This document shows, in pieces, positions 56,734 to 63,994 of a stretch of DNA of 64,000 nt (within the stretch, counting starts at the first letter, position 1; each line of letters opens with the position of its first letter). Both the position numbers and the translations under genes were made by a program. The stretch is from Ensifer canadensis. GTDB taxonomy: Bacteria > Pseudomonadota > Alphaproteobacteria > Rhizobiales > Rhizobiaceae. The DNA lies in contig NZ_CP083370.1 in assembly GCF_017488845.2 (NCBI RefSeq), positions 1,302,001 to 1,366,000 on the forward strand, given 5' to 3'. A model generated the notes under the pieces. The model made no database searches. It was not told the origin of the DNA and saw nothing but the letters and a program-made list of their open reading frames with translations.

Positions 56734-57944
56734 TCATGGAAGGACGGAAGCTTCCTACATGGGCGCTGGCGGGCCTCGGCGCATCACAAATTATCGGATA
56801 CGGCACGCTCTATTATGCCTTCAGCATCCTGGTGCCAGAAATCGCCGAAGACATCGGCAAATCGCAGCAATGGGTCTTCGGAGCCTTTTCGGTGGCTCTG
56901 CTCGTTGGCAGCCTTGCCGCACCCCTCTCAGGCTACCTTGCCGACCGGATCGGTGCGGGGCGATTGATGGCGGCAGGATCGCTGTTAGCCTCCGCGACAC
57001 TCGTCTTGATGGCGGTATCCACCGGGCCAATCACCTTCGCTGTCGCACTGGCGCTGACCGAAATCGTCTCTGTCGCTGTCCTCTATGCCACTGCCTTCAC
57101 GGCTATCGTTCAGACTGGAGGACACAAAGCCCAGAAGTCGATTGTTCACCTGACACTGATCGCTGGTTTCGCCTCTTCGCTGTTCTGGCCGCTGACATCC
57201 TGGCTGCATGGTTTTCTGTCTTGGAGAGAAGTCTACCTGCTCTTTGCCGCGTTGAACCTCCTCGTCTGTCTTCCAGTGCATTTGGCGCTGGCGCGGCTGA
57301 CGACGACTGCGGTGTTCGCTTCCAGGGGTACCGTCGCGGCCGTTGGCGAACACCGGCCACTTGCGAACGGAACGCTTGTATTCTCCCTCATGCTGCTTGG
57401 CTTTGCCATCGAAGGCTATGCGCTGTCGGCGATCCTGGTTCATATGGTTCCGCTCACACAGGCGCTCGGGTTTGGTGCCGCAGGTCTCCTGGTAGCCTCG
57501 CTGTTCGGTCCGGCTCAGGTCGCAAGTCGCTTGATCAACCTGCTCTTCGGCCGTGAACTGTCGCAGAAATGGCTGGCTGTTATCGCGACCGGGCTCCTGC
57601 CAATCGGTTTGACGATCCTCCTGATGACGACACCGTGGGTGGCCGGAGCGGTAATGTTCGCTATCTGCTTCGGATTAGGCTCCGGTCTGACAAGCATTGT
57701 CGGCGGGACATTGCCGCTCGAACTGTTCGGACCAAAGGGATACGGCAGTCGTCTCGGCTGGGCCACGTCGGCCAAACAGATGATGTCGGCGATTGCGCCG
57801 CTCGCCATGTCCATGTCGATGGCCGGGATCGGCGTCGTGCCGTCCATCTGGATGACTGTGGCTATTGGCATAGCCGGGGTGGTGGCATTCTTAGCCATCG
57901 TTGCAGTCGTGCAGGGTCCTGCCGGACTGCCCCGACCGGCTTAA
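56730..57944 (+). CDS. arsK: Major facilitator superfamily exporter of the ars cluster (ArsK-like)
   Basis: 404 aa with twelve predicted helices; GTG 56730 overlaps the monooxygenase stop, ATG 56736 is an alternative. The N-terminal block ALAGLGASQIIGYGTLYYAF and the helix 2-3 loop GYLADRIGAG are MFS features. Position after an ArsR and a flavin monooxygenase matches ArsK of Agrobacterium, which exports arsenite, antimonite and trivalent organoarsenicals. Assignment to ArsK rests on context and family only. Confidence 0.75.
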   Translation: MIMEGRKLPTWALAGLGASQIIGYGTLYYAFSILVPEIAEDIGKSQQWVFGAFSVALLVGSLAAPLSGYLADRIGAGRLMAAGSLLASATLVLMAVSTGPITFAVALALTEIVSVAVLYATAFTAIVQTGGHKAQKSIVHLTLIAGFASSLFWPLTSWLHGFLSWREVYLLFAALNLLVCLPVHLALARLTTTAVFASRGTVAAVGEHRPLANGTLVFSLMLLGFAIEGYALSAILVHMVPLTQALGFGAAGLLVASLFGPAQVASRLINLLFGRELSQKWLAVIATGLLPIGLTILLMTTPWVAGAVMFAICFGLGSGLTSIVGGTLPLELFGPKGYGSRLGWATSAKQMMSAIAPLAMSMSMAGIGVVPSIWMTVAIGIAGVVAFLAIVAVVQGPAGLPRPA

Positions 57945-58069
57945 CGCTTCACGTTCGTTCTTTCGTCACGGTTTGCCGCTGATACTGGACGACCTCATGC
58001 CCAGTCAGCCTAAGGTCGTCCAGGGAGCAATTGGGTCGTGCGTCGGTCGCCTTTATTCGGCCGCTTCGT

Positions 58070-58176
58070 CTAGAGCATTTCCAGGAAAAGTGCGAAGCGG
58101 GTTTTCCGTCAGGATATGCGTAAAAACAAAGAGATAGAGCGTTTGTGCGGTTCCGCATAAATCGGAAACGCTCTAG
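58070..58176. repeat. Interspersed repeat with CTAGAGC...GCTCTAG termini, copy 2
   Basis: 107 bp; the same element as at 35183-35277, with the additional bases CAAAGAGATAGAG in the middle. Sits 126 bp after the last ars gene. Confidence 0.88.
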
Positions 58177-58223
58177 GATCGCCGATCCAGGCTTCAAGTC
58201 GACCGACTGCGTGTCGAAACCGA

Positions 58224-58345
58224 CTGCCTGGTGGAACGGTTGCAGCGATCAAGCGTTATTCTTACCAGGCAGCGTAAGCCCGCAGGCAGAGGCTGCCTGG
58301 TATCTCGTCAGGTGGGACTGAATCCCGACCGGAGATAGGAGCAGC
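58224..58345 (+). promoter_or_regulatory. Structured 5' leader with competing helices
   Basis: CTGCCTGGT (58224-58232) can pair with ACCAGGCAG (58264-58272), or the latter as ACCAGGCAGC with GCTGCCTGGT (58292-58301); CAGGCAG (58283-58289) forms an alternative hairpin with CTGCCTG (58293-58299). A last stem, ATCTC/GAGAT, closes just before the ribosome-binding site AGGAG of the next gene. Regulatory function is an inference. Confidence 0.45.
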
Positions 58346-58348
58346 GCC

Positions 58349-58645
58349 ATGAGAATTTCTACGAAAATGTCATGCGTCGCATTTGTCGTCACCTTGGCCG
58401 GGAACACCGCACCGGCTTTTGCCGACAACTACTATTACGAGCCTGCACCCGGCGGCGTCTATGTTGATCCCATGCCGACGGGCAATGTGTATGTGGAGCC
58501 GATGCCGATGTACGGCGCTTACGGTTACTACCGTCCGCCGGCCCGGACGTTGGGTGACGAACGCGAACGCTATACGAATGAGTTCATGGGGCCCGGTGAA
58601 GGTGATTACTACCAGGGGATCGCGCACCCGCCACCAGTTCCCTGA
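58349..58645 (+). CDS. Small secreted Tyr/Pro-rich protein
   Basis: 98 aa. Signal peptide to about residue 25 (VVTLAGNTAPAFA-D). The mature 73 residues are rich in Tyr, Pro, Gly and Met, with a repeated pattern VYVDPMPTG / VYVEPMPMYG. No catalytic motif; probably an envelope or periplasmic protein. Ribosome-binding site AGGAG lies 8 nt upstream. Unknown function. Confidence 0.75.
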   Translation: MRISTKMSCVAFVVTLAGNTAPAFADNYYYEPAPGGVYVDPMPTGNVYVEPMPMYGAYGYYRPPARTLGDERERYTNEFMGPGEGDYYQGIAHPPPVP

Positions 58646-58924
58646 GCGCCCGATCGTTCAGCATGAGGAAACGAGCAGCTGCGGCTCAGCGCCAGCCGAG
58701 AGTCGGTGCGACGCGATGTAGGGTCGCCTCGATAACGTGTGCGCTGTAGTCGACGCCCAGCTGATTGGGACGGCCGTGTCGGCCTCATCGATTGTCTCGC
58801 CTGGCGGCGCGCCAGCTTAGCCCTATGCCGACAGCATGCGGCGAGGTGAGAACAGTTGGCGCACAGTCTTTGGTCGCACCCAATTTCAGGTAAGACCAAG
58901 AGTATCAACTAGATGGAAAAGTGG

Positions 58925-59001
58925 TGGCGACCCCTGCAGGATTCGAACCTGCGACAACCTGCTTAGAAGGCAGGTGCTCTATCCAACTGAGCTAAGGGGC
59001 C
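58925..59001 (-). tRNA. tRNA-Arg (anticodon TCT)
   Basis: 77 nt with encoded CCA. Acceptor GGCCCCT/AGGGGTC, D-loop AGTTGGATAGA, anticodon stem CCTGC/GCAGG with loop CTTCTAA (TCT), T-arm GCAGG TTCGAAT CCTGC. No duplicated copy of its 3' end seen in the window. Confidence 0.96.
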
Positions 59002-59035
59002 GTTCCGGGCAGGGCCCGTCGAAAACGGCAGGACC

Positions 59036-59341
59036 TCAATGGGTCCAGGGCTGCATCCGGCTGAAACGGAAATTGTCCGGGTAGGACACAGTCTTGCGCG
59101 TCGCCTCTTTCGGCGCGATCACGCGGTATTCGATGCCGTTGCGTTCAGCGTAGGCGATTGCCTGTTCCGCACTTTCGAAAGTCAGTCGCAGTTGCTGCAA
59201 CGTGTCGCCGGAGCTGGTGTAGCCCATGATCGGATCGATGGTGCGCGGCTTTTCCTGATCGAACTCCAGCAACCACAGATTCGTCTTGGCTTTACCAGAC
59301 TGCATGGCGGTCTTTGCTGGACGATAGATCTTTGCGGACAT
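59036..59341 (-). CDS. ETC complex I subunit, NDUFS4 (18-kDa) family
   Basis: 101 aa, begins MSAKIYRPAKTAMQSGKAK and contains the NDUFS4 signatures WLLEFDQEKPRTIDPIMGYTSS (key residues W-x-L-x-F, P-R, D-P-x-M-G-Y/W-T-S-S) and TFESAEQAIAYAERNGIEY. This accessory subunit is found on the peripheral arm of alphaproteobacterial and mitochondrial complex I. The gene stands alone next to tRNA-Arg, apart from nuo genes. Core-genome marker at the edge of the accessory region. Confidence 0.92.
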   Translation of the reverse strand: MSAKIYRPAKTAMQSGKAKTNLWLLEFDQEKPRTIDPIMGYTSSGDTLQQLRLTFESAEQAIAYAERNGIEYRVIAPKEATRKTVSYPDNFRFSRMQPWTH

Positions 59342-59727
59342 TGTCTCGAACGGCTCCGTTATTTCGCTGGTGGAGCATTTTGCGGCCCCAACATGCGTCT
59401 TCCCATAGCGCAGAATGATTTAAAACGGAATGACTTTCAGACGGATAAATCTGGCTTTTCGTCCGTATTTTGTCAGTGCAAGGTGAGTGGTCGATTTACC
59501 ATGAGGTGGCAATGGCATCACCGCATCCTGCGATCCGGGGCACAAAATGCCCGATATGCCCACATATTGGCGGCAACCAACATCGAGGGCAACTAATAAC
59601 ATAAGATTTTCAAGGGATTTCGTTGGTCGGAGTGGAGAGATTCGAAATCGTATACAGCGTTGAAAAACAACGATTAATTTCGGTTTTTGTAACGTTGAGA
59701 CGGGTGCATTTTTGTTTGGATAAGTAT
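59342..59727. other. 386-bp non-coding junction region
   Basis: No credible gene; an open frame at 59420-59737 (minus) has no ribosome-binding site and codon use unlike the neighbours. Composition becomes AT-rich after 59590. Contains the tRNA-Pro 3' remnant at 59624-59646. Confidence 0.6.
59624..59646 (-). other. tRNA-Pro 3'-end remnant, probable attachment site (att)
   Basis: 23 bp that read on the minus strand as T-loop TTCGAATC, T-stem 3' strand, acceptor CACTCCG, discriminator A, and CCA. The implied C1-G72 pair and A73 are proline-tRNA identity features. There is no tRNA 5' part. Orientation (CCA end on the core side) fits the left end of an element integrated at a tRNA-Pro gene. Confidence 0.72.
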
Positions 59728-60615
59728 CTATCTGCAAGCGCTGAGCAATCGTCTAGCTACGTTCGTAAGATCGTAGGGCAGGCTCCAGCGCCGTTCTGAG
59801 TTATAGCCAGAGTATTCAACGGCAATGCTGTGGTCTGAGACATTATCTGACATGAGATTGAGGTGGTAGTAAATATTGGAAAGTTCGTCATTAAGATCAG
59901 ACGTGTCAATGCGGATGGAGTATTCGCGATTGAATTGTGCTTTTACCAAATCTCTTGAACGCTCATATGAAGTTTCAACAAATAGTAGCCCTAAACGTAG
60001 AAGATTACTGACGGAGTGAGATATATTTTTACCGCCAAAGTCGTTCTCGATTGCAAGGCTGTGTTCCCCGACGAAGCTCATAAGCACAGATCGCTTATCC
60101 TCGTAGGCGGTTACGGCCAAAGAAGGTTTGACTACATCCAATCCGAGTTCAGACTTTTTCCGGGCGCAATCGTTGTAAAAATTGAGAATGAGCGCGTCCA
60201 AGCCACTCATACGTTCCAGTAGCTTGGGGAATGCCGGATCCAGTGGGGTCGGATCATTGGGGTTCATCGCGTTGGCGAGCAGGGCAGCCCACATTTCGGT
60301 GAGCGTAGGGTCTTCCTGTTTCGAAGCGCCCTCAAAAATTGCGTAGAGCTCGCCCATGGGAAGCGCCTTCGCGTTTTCAATTGGGATGCCTGCCGATTCG
60401 AGATGATCTTTGGTTTTGACAAGGGTGGTCACGAGGCGGCGCGTGCGCCATTGTTTAATTCCGTCGCCTAATAACCCGCCAAATACATCGCCGACCACGC
60501 CAGCAACGCCGTCGAAAGTGGTATTCATCGCGCGTTCTGCAACACGCGCCGCTGCGGCCTCCATCTCGCTTTTTAGAAGCGTTACTTCTGGCGCTCTCTG
60601 TATTTCGTTGCCCAT
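59728..60615 (-). CDS. Abi-alpha (DUF4393) family protein
   Basis: 295 aa. N-terminal part with a Gly-rich hydrophobic stretch (GVAGVVGDVFGGLLGDG), then the family signature DPTLTEMWAALLANAMNP near residue 115 and a C-terminal variable half. Abi-alpha proteins are associated with phage abortive infection. ATG 60615 has GAGGGA at spacing 8. Codon use and GC are lower than the core genes. Immediately right of the att remnant. Confidence 0.78.
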   Translation of the reverse strand: MGNEIQRAPEVTLLKSEMEAAAARVAERAMNTTFDGVAGVVGDVFGGLLGDGIKQWRTRRLVTTLVKTKDHLESAGIPIENAKALPMGELYAIFEGASKQEDPTLTEMWAALLANAMNPNDPTPLDPAFPKLLERMSGLDALILNFYNDCARKKSELGLDVVKPSLAVTAYEDKRSVLMSFVGEHSLAIENDFGGKNISHSVSNLLRLGLLFVETSYERSRDLVKAQFNREYSIRIDTSDLNDELSNIYYHLNLMSDNVSDHSIAVEYSGYNSERRWSLPYDLTNVARRLLSACR

Positions 60616-60743
60616 GTTCGAATCCCTCAACTAAGCGAAGATGTTCCACGTCAGCGATTGCAAATGCAAGAAGCTCTCAACGCTCCATTGTCGTCAATCC
60701 ATCGGCGTGCATCATCGTGTTCGCTGATGAAAGGATGATTCGA

Positions 60744-60919
60744 TGACGGAAACTAACGACACGCCGGAGCGTGACCCTTTCGTATTTCTAAAGGCATCGG
60801 AAGGTGCATCTCCAGATGAGAGGATGAGGATGGCGATGGCGATGGCGATGGAGTTTATTGCCAAGCACATTGGCGAACTTAGAAGCGTCGATCATCTTAA
60901 AGCCATATGGATTCTCTGA
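60744..60919 (+). pseudogene. Frame-shifted short gene
   Basis: ATG 60744 has a strong ribosome-binding site (AAAGGA) but stops after 15 codons (MTETNDTPERDPSYF). One base inserted near 60778-60780 would give a 58-residue protein continuing FVFLKASEGASPDERM... to the stop at 60919, 28 bp before the next gene. Contains a short GATGGC repeat coding Met-Ala pairs. Could be a decayed gene, a sequencing error or a frameshift site. Confidence 0.45.
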
Positions 60920-60947
60920 TTGCGAATACTTAAGCGGAGGTGCGGTA

Positions 60948-61394
60948 ATGACTGGTGAGCAAATGAGCCTTTCCGATATCGCAAGCCTGTGGACCGCTCT
61001 GCTCGCGACAGCGGGAACGCTCGCGGGCGTATGGTTCTACTTCAGACGTGGACCACGTCTGACGATTGAAGTGGTGAACCCGCTCGACAACAGAAAGAGT
61101 AAAAAAGCGACGGATCGACTAATCTCGATCGCGGTAACAAACGACGGGGACGTGGCCGCGAATATTTACAAGTTGAGGCTGTCTACCAAGAAGAAGAGCG
61201 GCACGTTTAGGTGGACCACCGTCAACCAAGCGGTGTTCGACGACGCGACACCATGGAAACCGGAACACCACCTAGAGCCCGCGAAGTGTAAGGTTTACGA
61301 TTTGCAGTTCTTCACGGATTGGCAGCCCGGTGAGAGAATCGAGGTTGAGGTCCACTTGCGAGGGGTGAAGGCTCCCTTTCGCGCTGTTGCTTGA
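60948..61394 (+). CDS. Membrane-anchored protein of unknown function
   Basis: 148 aa. One helix at residues 10-30 (LWTALLATAGTLAGVWFYF), then a soluble domain that looks all-beta (RLTIEVVNPLDNR, ISIAVTNDGDVAANIYKLRL), like an immunoglobulin-fold stalk. ATG 60948 has GGAGG upstream. Codon use is less biased than in the core. No family recognised. Confidence 0.65.
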   Translation: MTGEQMSLSDIASLWTALLATAGTLAGVWFYFRRGPRLTIEVVNPLDNRKSKKATDRLISIAVTNDGDVAANIYKLRLSTKKKSGTFRWTTVNQAVFDDATPWKPEHHLEPAKCKVYDLQFFTDWQPGERIEVEVHLRGVKAPFRAVA

Positions 61395-61474
61395 GCTGCT
61401 TGCGTGCACCGAGTAGCTCAAGGCTAGCCCATTACTGCGGTTCAACGAAAGCGCTCAACCGCAGGCGCAGCCCG

Positions 61475-62269
61475 TCATGGATCACTCCACTCCCTTTCCA
61501 GACGGTTTCCATCGATCCTAACTTGTAATACTTGCTCTAGGAGCGGATACATCGCGGGCACAACGCCGGCTGCGGCGAACGCGCTTTGCACGCTATCAGG
61601 ATTTAAGTTCGCCGGGATCGCTACTGAGGAGCCGCGGGCGAAAGCAAACGCCTCAGAAATTAGGGCATAGATTACCGCCCATCCAATAGCATCCGAAATC
61701 GCCTGATGTAGGTCAACCGTCATCTGAGTGACGTTTGGCTGTAGCACAGCGACACCAACATGCTGCAAACGAGATTGCTGGACTTGGAAATGCCGCAAGA
61801 TGTTTGCCAATCGATCCTGCGAAACTTCGTCTGCATGTTCGATGCACTCTTTCAAGCCAGGAATTGCGGTCTCGGGGAGAGGTTGGAAGGCGGTAGGGGG
61901 TGGAGCGTGGAAGCCAAGCGGCGCATGTCCAGGCTGAAATCGCAACATCAGATTGTTCCTCGCGACAAGGGACATTTCAGCGAGGATGGCCGGCAGCACA
62001 GCGCGCGCCGCTATTAGCGCGTTGTGCCGACGCTCGTCTTCTATGTCGTTTGCCTGGCTGATTTGCAGCCGATTTCCGCGGAGCGCTATGTAAGCCGCGC
62101 CGATCGAGAACCCGGCGACAACCATAGTGCCCACAAATCCTACCCATGCGTCGTTCTTAATCCCCAAATCCAGTTGCATGAAAACGACTAAGAAAACTTC
62201 CGTCGCGCAAAAGACGCCGAGCGCGAAGCCGTCAAGAAATGTAATCTGTTTAAGTCTATATTTTCGCAT
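61475..62269 (-). CDS. Two-helix membrane protein of unknown function
   Basis: 264 aa. Two transmembrane segments at about 13-32 and 42-63, then a helical cytoplasmic domain (QISQANDIEDERRHNALIAARAV). ATG 62269 has GGGGGA upstream. Layout resembles small phage or defence-linked membrane proteins, but no motif is recognisable. Converges with 60948-61394. Confidence 0.65.
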   Translation of the reverse strand: MRKYRLKQITFLDGFALGVFCATEVFLVVFMQLDLGIKNDAWVGFVGTMVVAGFSIGAAYIALRGNRLQISQANDIEDERRHNALIAARAVLPAILAEMSLVARNNLMLRFQPGHAPLGFHAPPPTAFQPLPETAIPGLKECIEHADEVSQDRLANILRHFQVQQSRLQHVGVAVLQPNVTQMTVDLHQAISDAIGWAVIYALISEAFAFARGSSVAIPANLNPDSVQSAFAAAGVVPAMYPLLEQVLQVRIDGNRLEREWSDP

Positions 62270-62291
62270 GGTTAGGTCCCCCGAGCGGAAC

Positions 62292-62615
62292 CTAGCGTTG
62301 CTTTCTCCAGATCGCAATCATGGCGTTGATCTTCGGTTGCACCCTTCGCCGGGCTTCTTTTCGCTGGACGCCGACTAGCATCAGCTGATCGTAATCAGTG
62401 AGTTGGTGTCGCAGTTCGTTCTGCATCGTTACATCAACTGCCGTGGCGACCGGTGCACCACGCCAGTTCTTCGGCACGGTGCAAATGCGGGTCGCGAAAT
62501 AGACAACCGCAAAATCCGGGCATCCCGGATACTCGCGGCGAATGAATTCTTCGACTTCAGGCTGGCTATACCACTGCTTCTTTCGTTCGCGCCTTCTTTC
62601 AGCACGTGTCTTCAC
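62292..62615 (-). CDS. Small basic protein of unknown function
   Basis: 107 aa from GTG 62615, overlapping the upstream gene stop as GTGA. The N-terminus is strongly basic (KTRAERRRERKKQW), suggesting nucleic-acid binding, then PEVEEFIRREYPG. 22 bp upstream of the next gene. Phage-like size and packing. Confidence 0.6.
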   Translation of the reverse strand: MKTRAERRRERKKQWYSQPEVEEFIRREYPGCPDFAVVYFATRICTVPKNWRGAPVATAVDVTMQNELRHQLTDYDQLMLVGVQRKEARRRVQPKINAMIAIWRKQR

Positions 62616-62818
62616 GGCGCTTCCCGAAGGCGGTTTTTGACGGCGTAGAAGATCGCGCTTGCGAAGTAATGTGGCAAATGGGCTGCATCGCGCTCGTCCC
62701 ATTCCTCCTGCGTCATTGACCTAGCTTCATCCATCGCGTCGCTGACGAGAAGGTTGATAATGCCAATCATCAGGTCATCAGCTTCCTTGGCGGACAGTCC
62801 CTCGTATCTGCTGGACAT
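62612..62818 (-). CDS. Small protein of unknown function
   Basis: 68 aa, acidic, helical (SAKEADDLMIGIINLLVSD, MTQEEWDERDAAH). Start ATG 62818; GGAG-like bases upstream (AGGAGTTACC). Translationally coupled to the following gene (GTGA overlap). No family recognised. Confidence 0.6.
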   Translation of the reverse strand: MSSRYEGLSAKEADDLMIGIINLLVSDAMDEARSMTQEEWDERDAAHLPHYFASAIFYAVKNRLREAP

Positions 62819-62828
62819 GGTAACTCCT

Positions 62829-62860
62829 AAAACGAGAAAGGCCCGCCATGATGGCGGGCC
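62829..62860 (-). terminator. Rho-independent terminator in the small-gene cluster
   Basis: Stem GGCCCGCC/GGCGGGCC (62840-62847 with 62853-62860); on the minus strand followed by TTTCTCGTTTT. 6 bp after the stop of the gene at 62867. Confidence 0.8.
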
Positions 62861-62866
62861 GATGAA

Positions 62867-63055
62867 TTAGAGCCAGTCTACGGAGTCGTCATAGTCGGTC
62901 CATGAAAGATGTTGATCCTTGAAGGCCTTCAAAGCCGAATCGGCCTCGATCGCGGACGCGATGCGCTTGCGAACCTCATCGGCGTCGATAGTGCCATGGC
63001 GGTAGTCGGCGAGGATTTCATCAAAGATGGCGGGCGTGTTCTTCGGCATCGGCAT
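62867..63055 (-). CDS. Small protein of unknown function
   Basis: 62 aa, acidic and helical (FDEILADYRHGTIDADEVR). Start ATG 63055 overlaps the stop of the upstream gene by one base (TAATG). Ends at a terminator. Resembles small phage or toxin-antitoxin accessory proteins in size only. Confidence 0.55.
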   Translation of the reverse strand: MPMPKNTPAIFDEILADYRHGTIDADEVRKRIASAIEADSALKAFKDQHLSWTDYDDSVDWL

Positions 63056-63273
63056 TATGCAGCCGCCTTTCGCTCGTCGCTAACTTCGAACACAGAAGCC
63101 GGCCAGATGCCGAGGTCGCCGAGCGCTTCAATGATCCGGGTGCGCAAAATGTCCGGCGCGGCGGGGTCGAACGTCCGGGCGATAGTCTCAAGCTGATCAA
63201 TGGTGTGGTGGTAAAGGCCGGAATGAACGTAGGTCTGCACTGCAATTAACTCCCATGCGATGCGTGTTTGCAT
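63055..63273 (-). CDS. Small protein of unknown function
   Basis: 72 aa; MQTRIAWELIAVQTY, then a helical rest ending FEVSDERKAAA. Coupled to the gene at 62867. The upstream region (63274-63380) is AT-rich with inverted repeats that could be an operator. No family recognised. Confidence 0.55.
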   Translation of the reverse strand: MQTRIAWELIAVQTYVHSGLYHHTIDQLETIARTFDPAAPDILRTRIIEALGDLGIWPASVFEVSDERKAAA

Positions 63274-63324
63274 CGTTGTGATGAGTCATTGCGAATGATT
63301 TGGCAAGAGAAAAAATTGCGCTAA

Positions 63325-63367
63325 CTAATTGATTAGAAATGGCTAATCTTAAGTAAGCAATTACTTA
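63325..63367. promoter_or_regulatory. AT-rich inverted repeats upstream of the small-gene pair
   Basis: CTAAT-TG-ATTAG (63325-63336), GATTAG...CTAATC (63331-63348) and TAAGTAA-GCAA-TTACTTA (63350-63367). Typical of repressor-binding sites in phage control regions; the partner is not known. Confidence 0.45.
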
Positions 63368-63380
63368 TATGATAATCAAG

Positions 63381-63411
63381 AAGCCCGTCACCGGCAGGTG
63401 GTGACGGGCTT
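63381..63411 (-). terminator. Terminator hairpin downstream of the 164-aa gene
   Basis: Perfect 12-bp stem (63381-63392 with 63400-63411), loop GGCAGGT. A second hairpin, ATCGGCGGC/GCCGCCGAT, lies at 63422-63448. On the minus strand both follow the gene at 63500-63994; the plus direction also has TTTCT. Confidence 0.6.
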
Positions 63412-63499
63412 TCTCCCACAGATCGGCGGCGAGACCCTTGCCGCCGATATTTACTTTATAGCCGGGTCCGGGATGGAATGACGCAAGTCGTGAGCGGAC

Positions 63500-63994
63500 T
63501 CACGCGGCCCTGTTCGCGGCGATCTGCGCCATCTGTTGCGCCAGCTTCTGGCCGCGCTTGAGCCTTCGGAACGCATCTGTGGTCATGCTGAGCTTTGTGG
63601 CCTCCTGCACTTCGGTGCGCTCAAAGCGCTTCTTTCGTGCGCGCGCCTTGTCCCGCTCAATGGCATCAGTCGCGAACATGCGAATGAGCTGAAAGCGCTG
63701 CCACCGATGCCAGCGTGCCGTGAAGGATGATTGCGCCTCGCCGGTAACATATTTCGGCTGCGGCCACCGGGGAAAGTGCTGCCGGCTCTCCTTCTGCCAG
63801 ATCGCCAGCGCCATTGATGCGGTCTGCAACGGCAACGAAAGAAGCTCATCAACGAATTCATCGAGTTCCGGCGTCATGGCAATAATCCTTGTCTTCTTCT
63901 CTTCGGCGCGTTGCTTGCGCTTGCGTGCCTTCGCAAGTTCCCGGTTGTAAGCGTTGCGCTCCTCCGGGGTCATATTCAGCCTTGGTCGCGGCAT
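63500..63994 (-). CDS. Basic helical protein of unknown function, phage/plasmid-like
   Basis: 164 aa if ATG 63994 is the start; the frame may continue beyond the window. Very basic and helical throughout (NRELAKARKRKQRAEEKK, ERDKARARKKRFERTE), with a central aromatic region (WQKESRQHFPRWPQPKYV). A nucleic-acid-binding or phage packaging/replication accessory role is possible but unproven. Confidence 0.55.
   Translation of the reverse strand: MPRPRLNMTPEERNAYNRELAKARKRKQRAEEKKTRIIAMTPELDEFVDELLSLPLQTASMALAIWQKESRQHFPRWPQPKYVTGEAQSSFTARWHRWQRFQLIRMFATDAIERDKARARKKRFERTEVQEATKLSMTTDAFRRLKRGQKLAQQMAQIAANRAA

Larger units (their letters stand above)
57945..58348. other. 404-bp intergenic region right of the arsenic cluster
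   Basis: No coding frame. Contains the second interspersed repeat (58070-58176) and the structured leader (58224-58345) of the small secreted protein. Confidence 0.6.

Noticed and set aside
58190..58345. Cobalamin riboswitch upstream of the small secreted protein
   Set aside because: The structured leader lacks the B12-box and other conserved bases; only alternative pairing is supported.
58900..59001. tRNA-Arg as attachment site of the arsenic island
   Set aside because: An element inserted there would lie on the 3' side (left); I found no second copy of the tRNA 3' end to the left in the window.
59420..59737. 105-codon minus-strand frame in the junction region
   Set aside because: No ribosome-binding site, mixed composition, crosses the att remnant and overlaps the Abi-alpha end; likely chance.
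60858..60947. N-terminal extension of the 148-aa membrane protein
   Set aside because: The extension starts with TTG without a ribosome-binding site, while ATG 60948 has GGAGG and directly precedes the helix.
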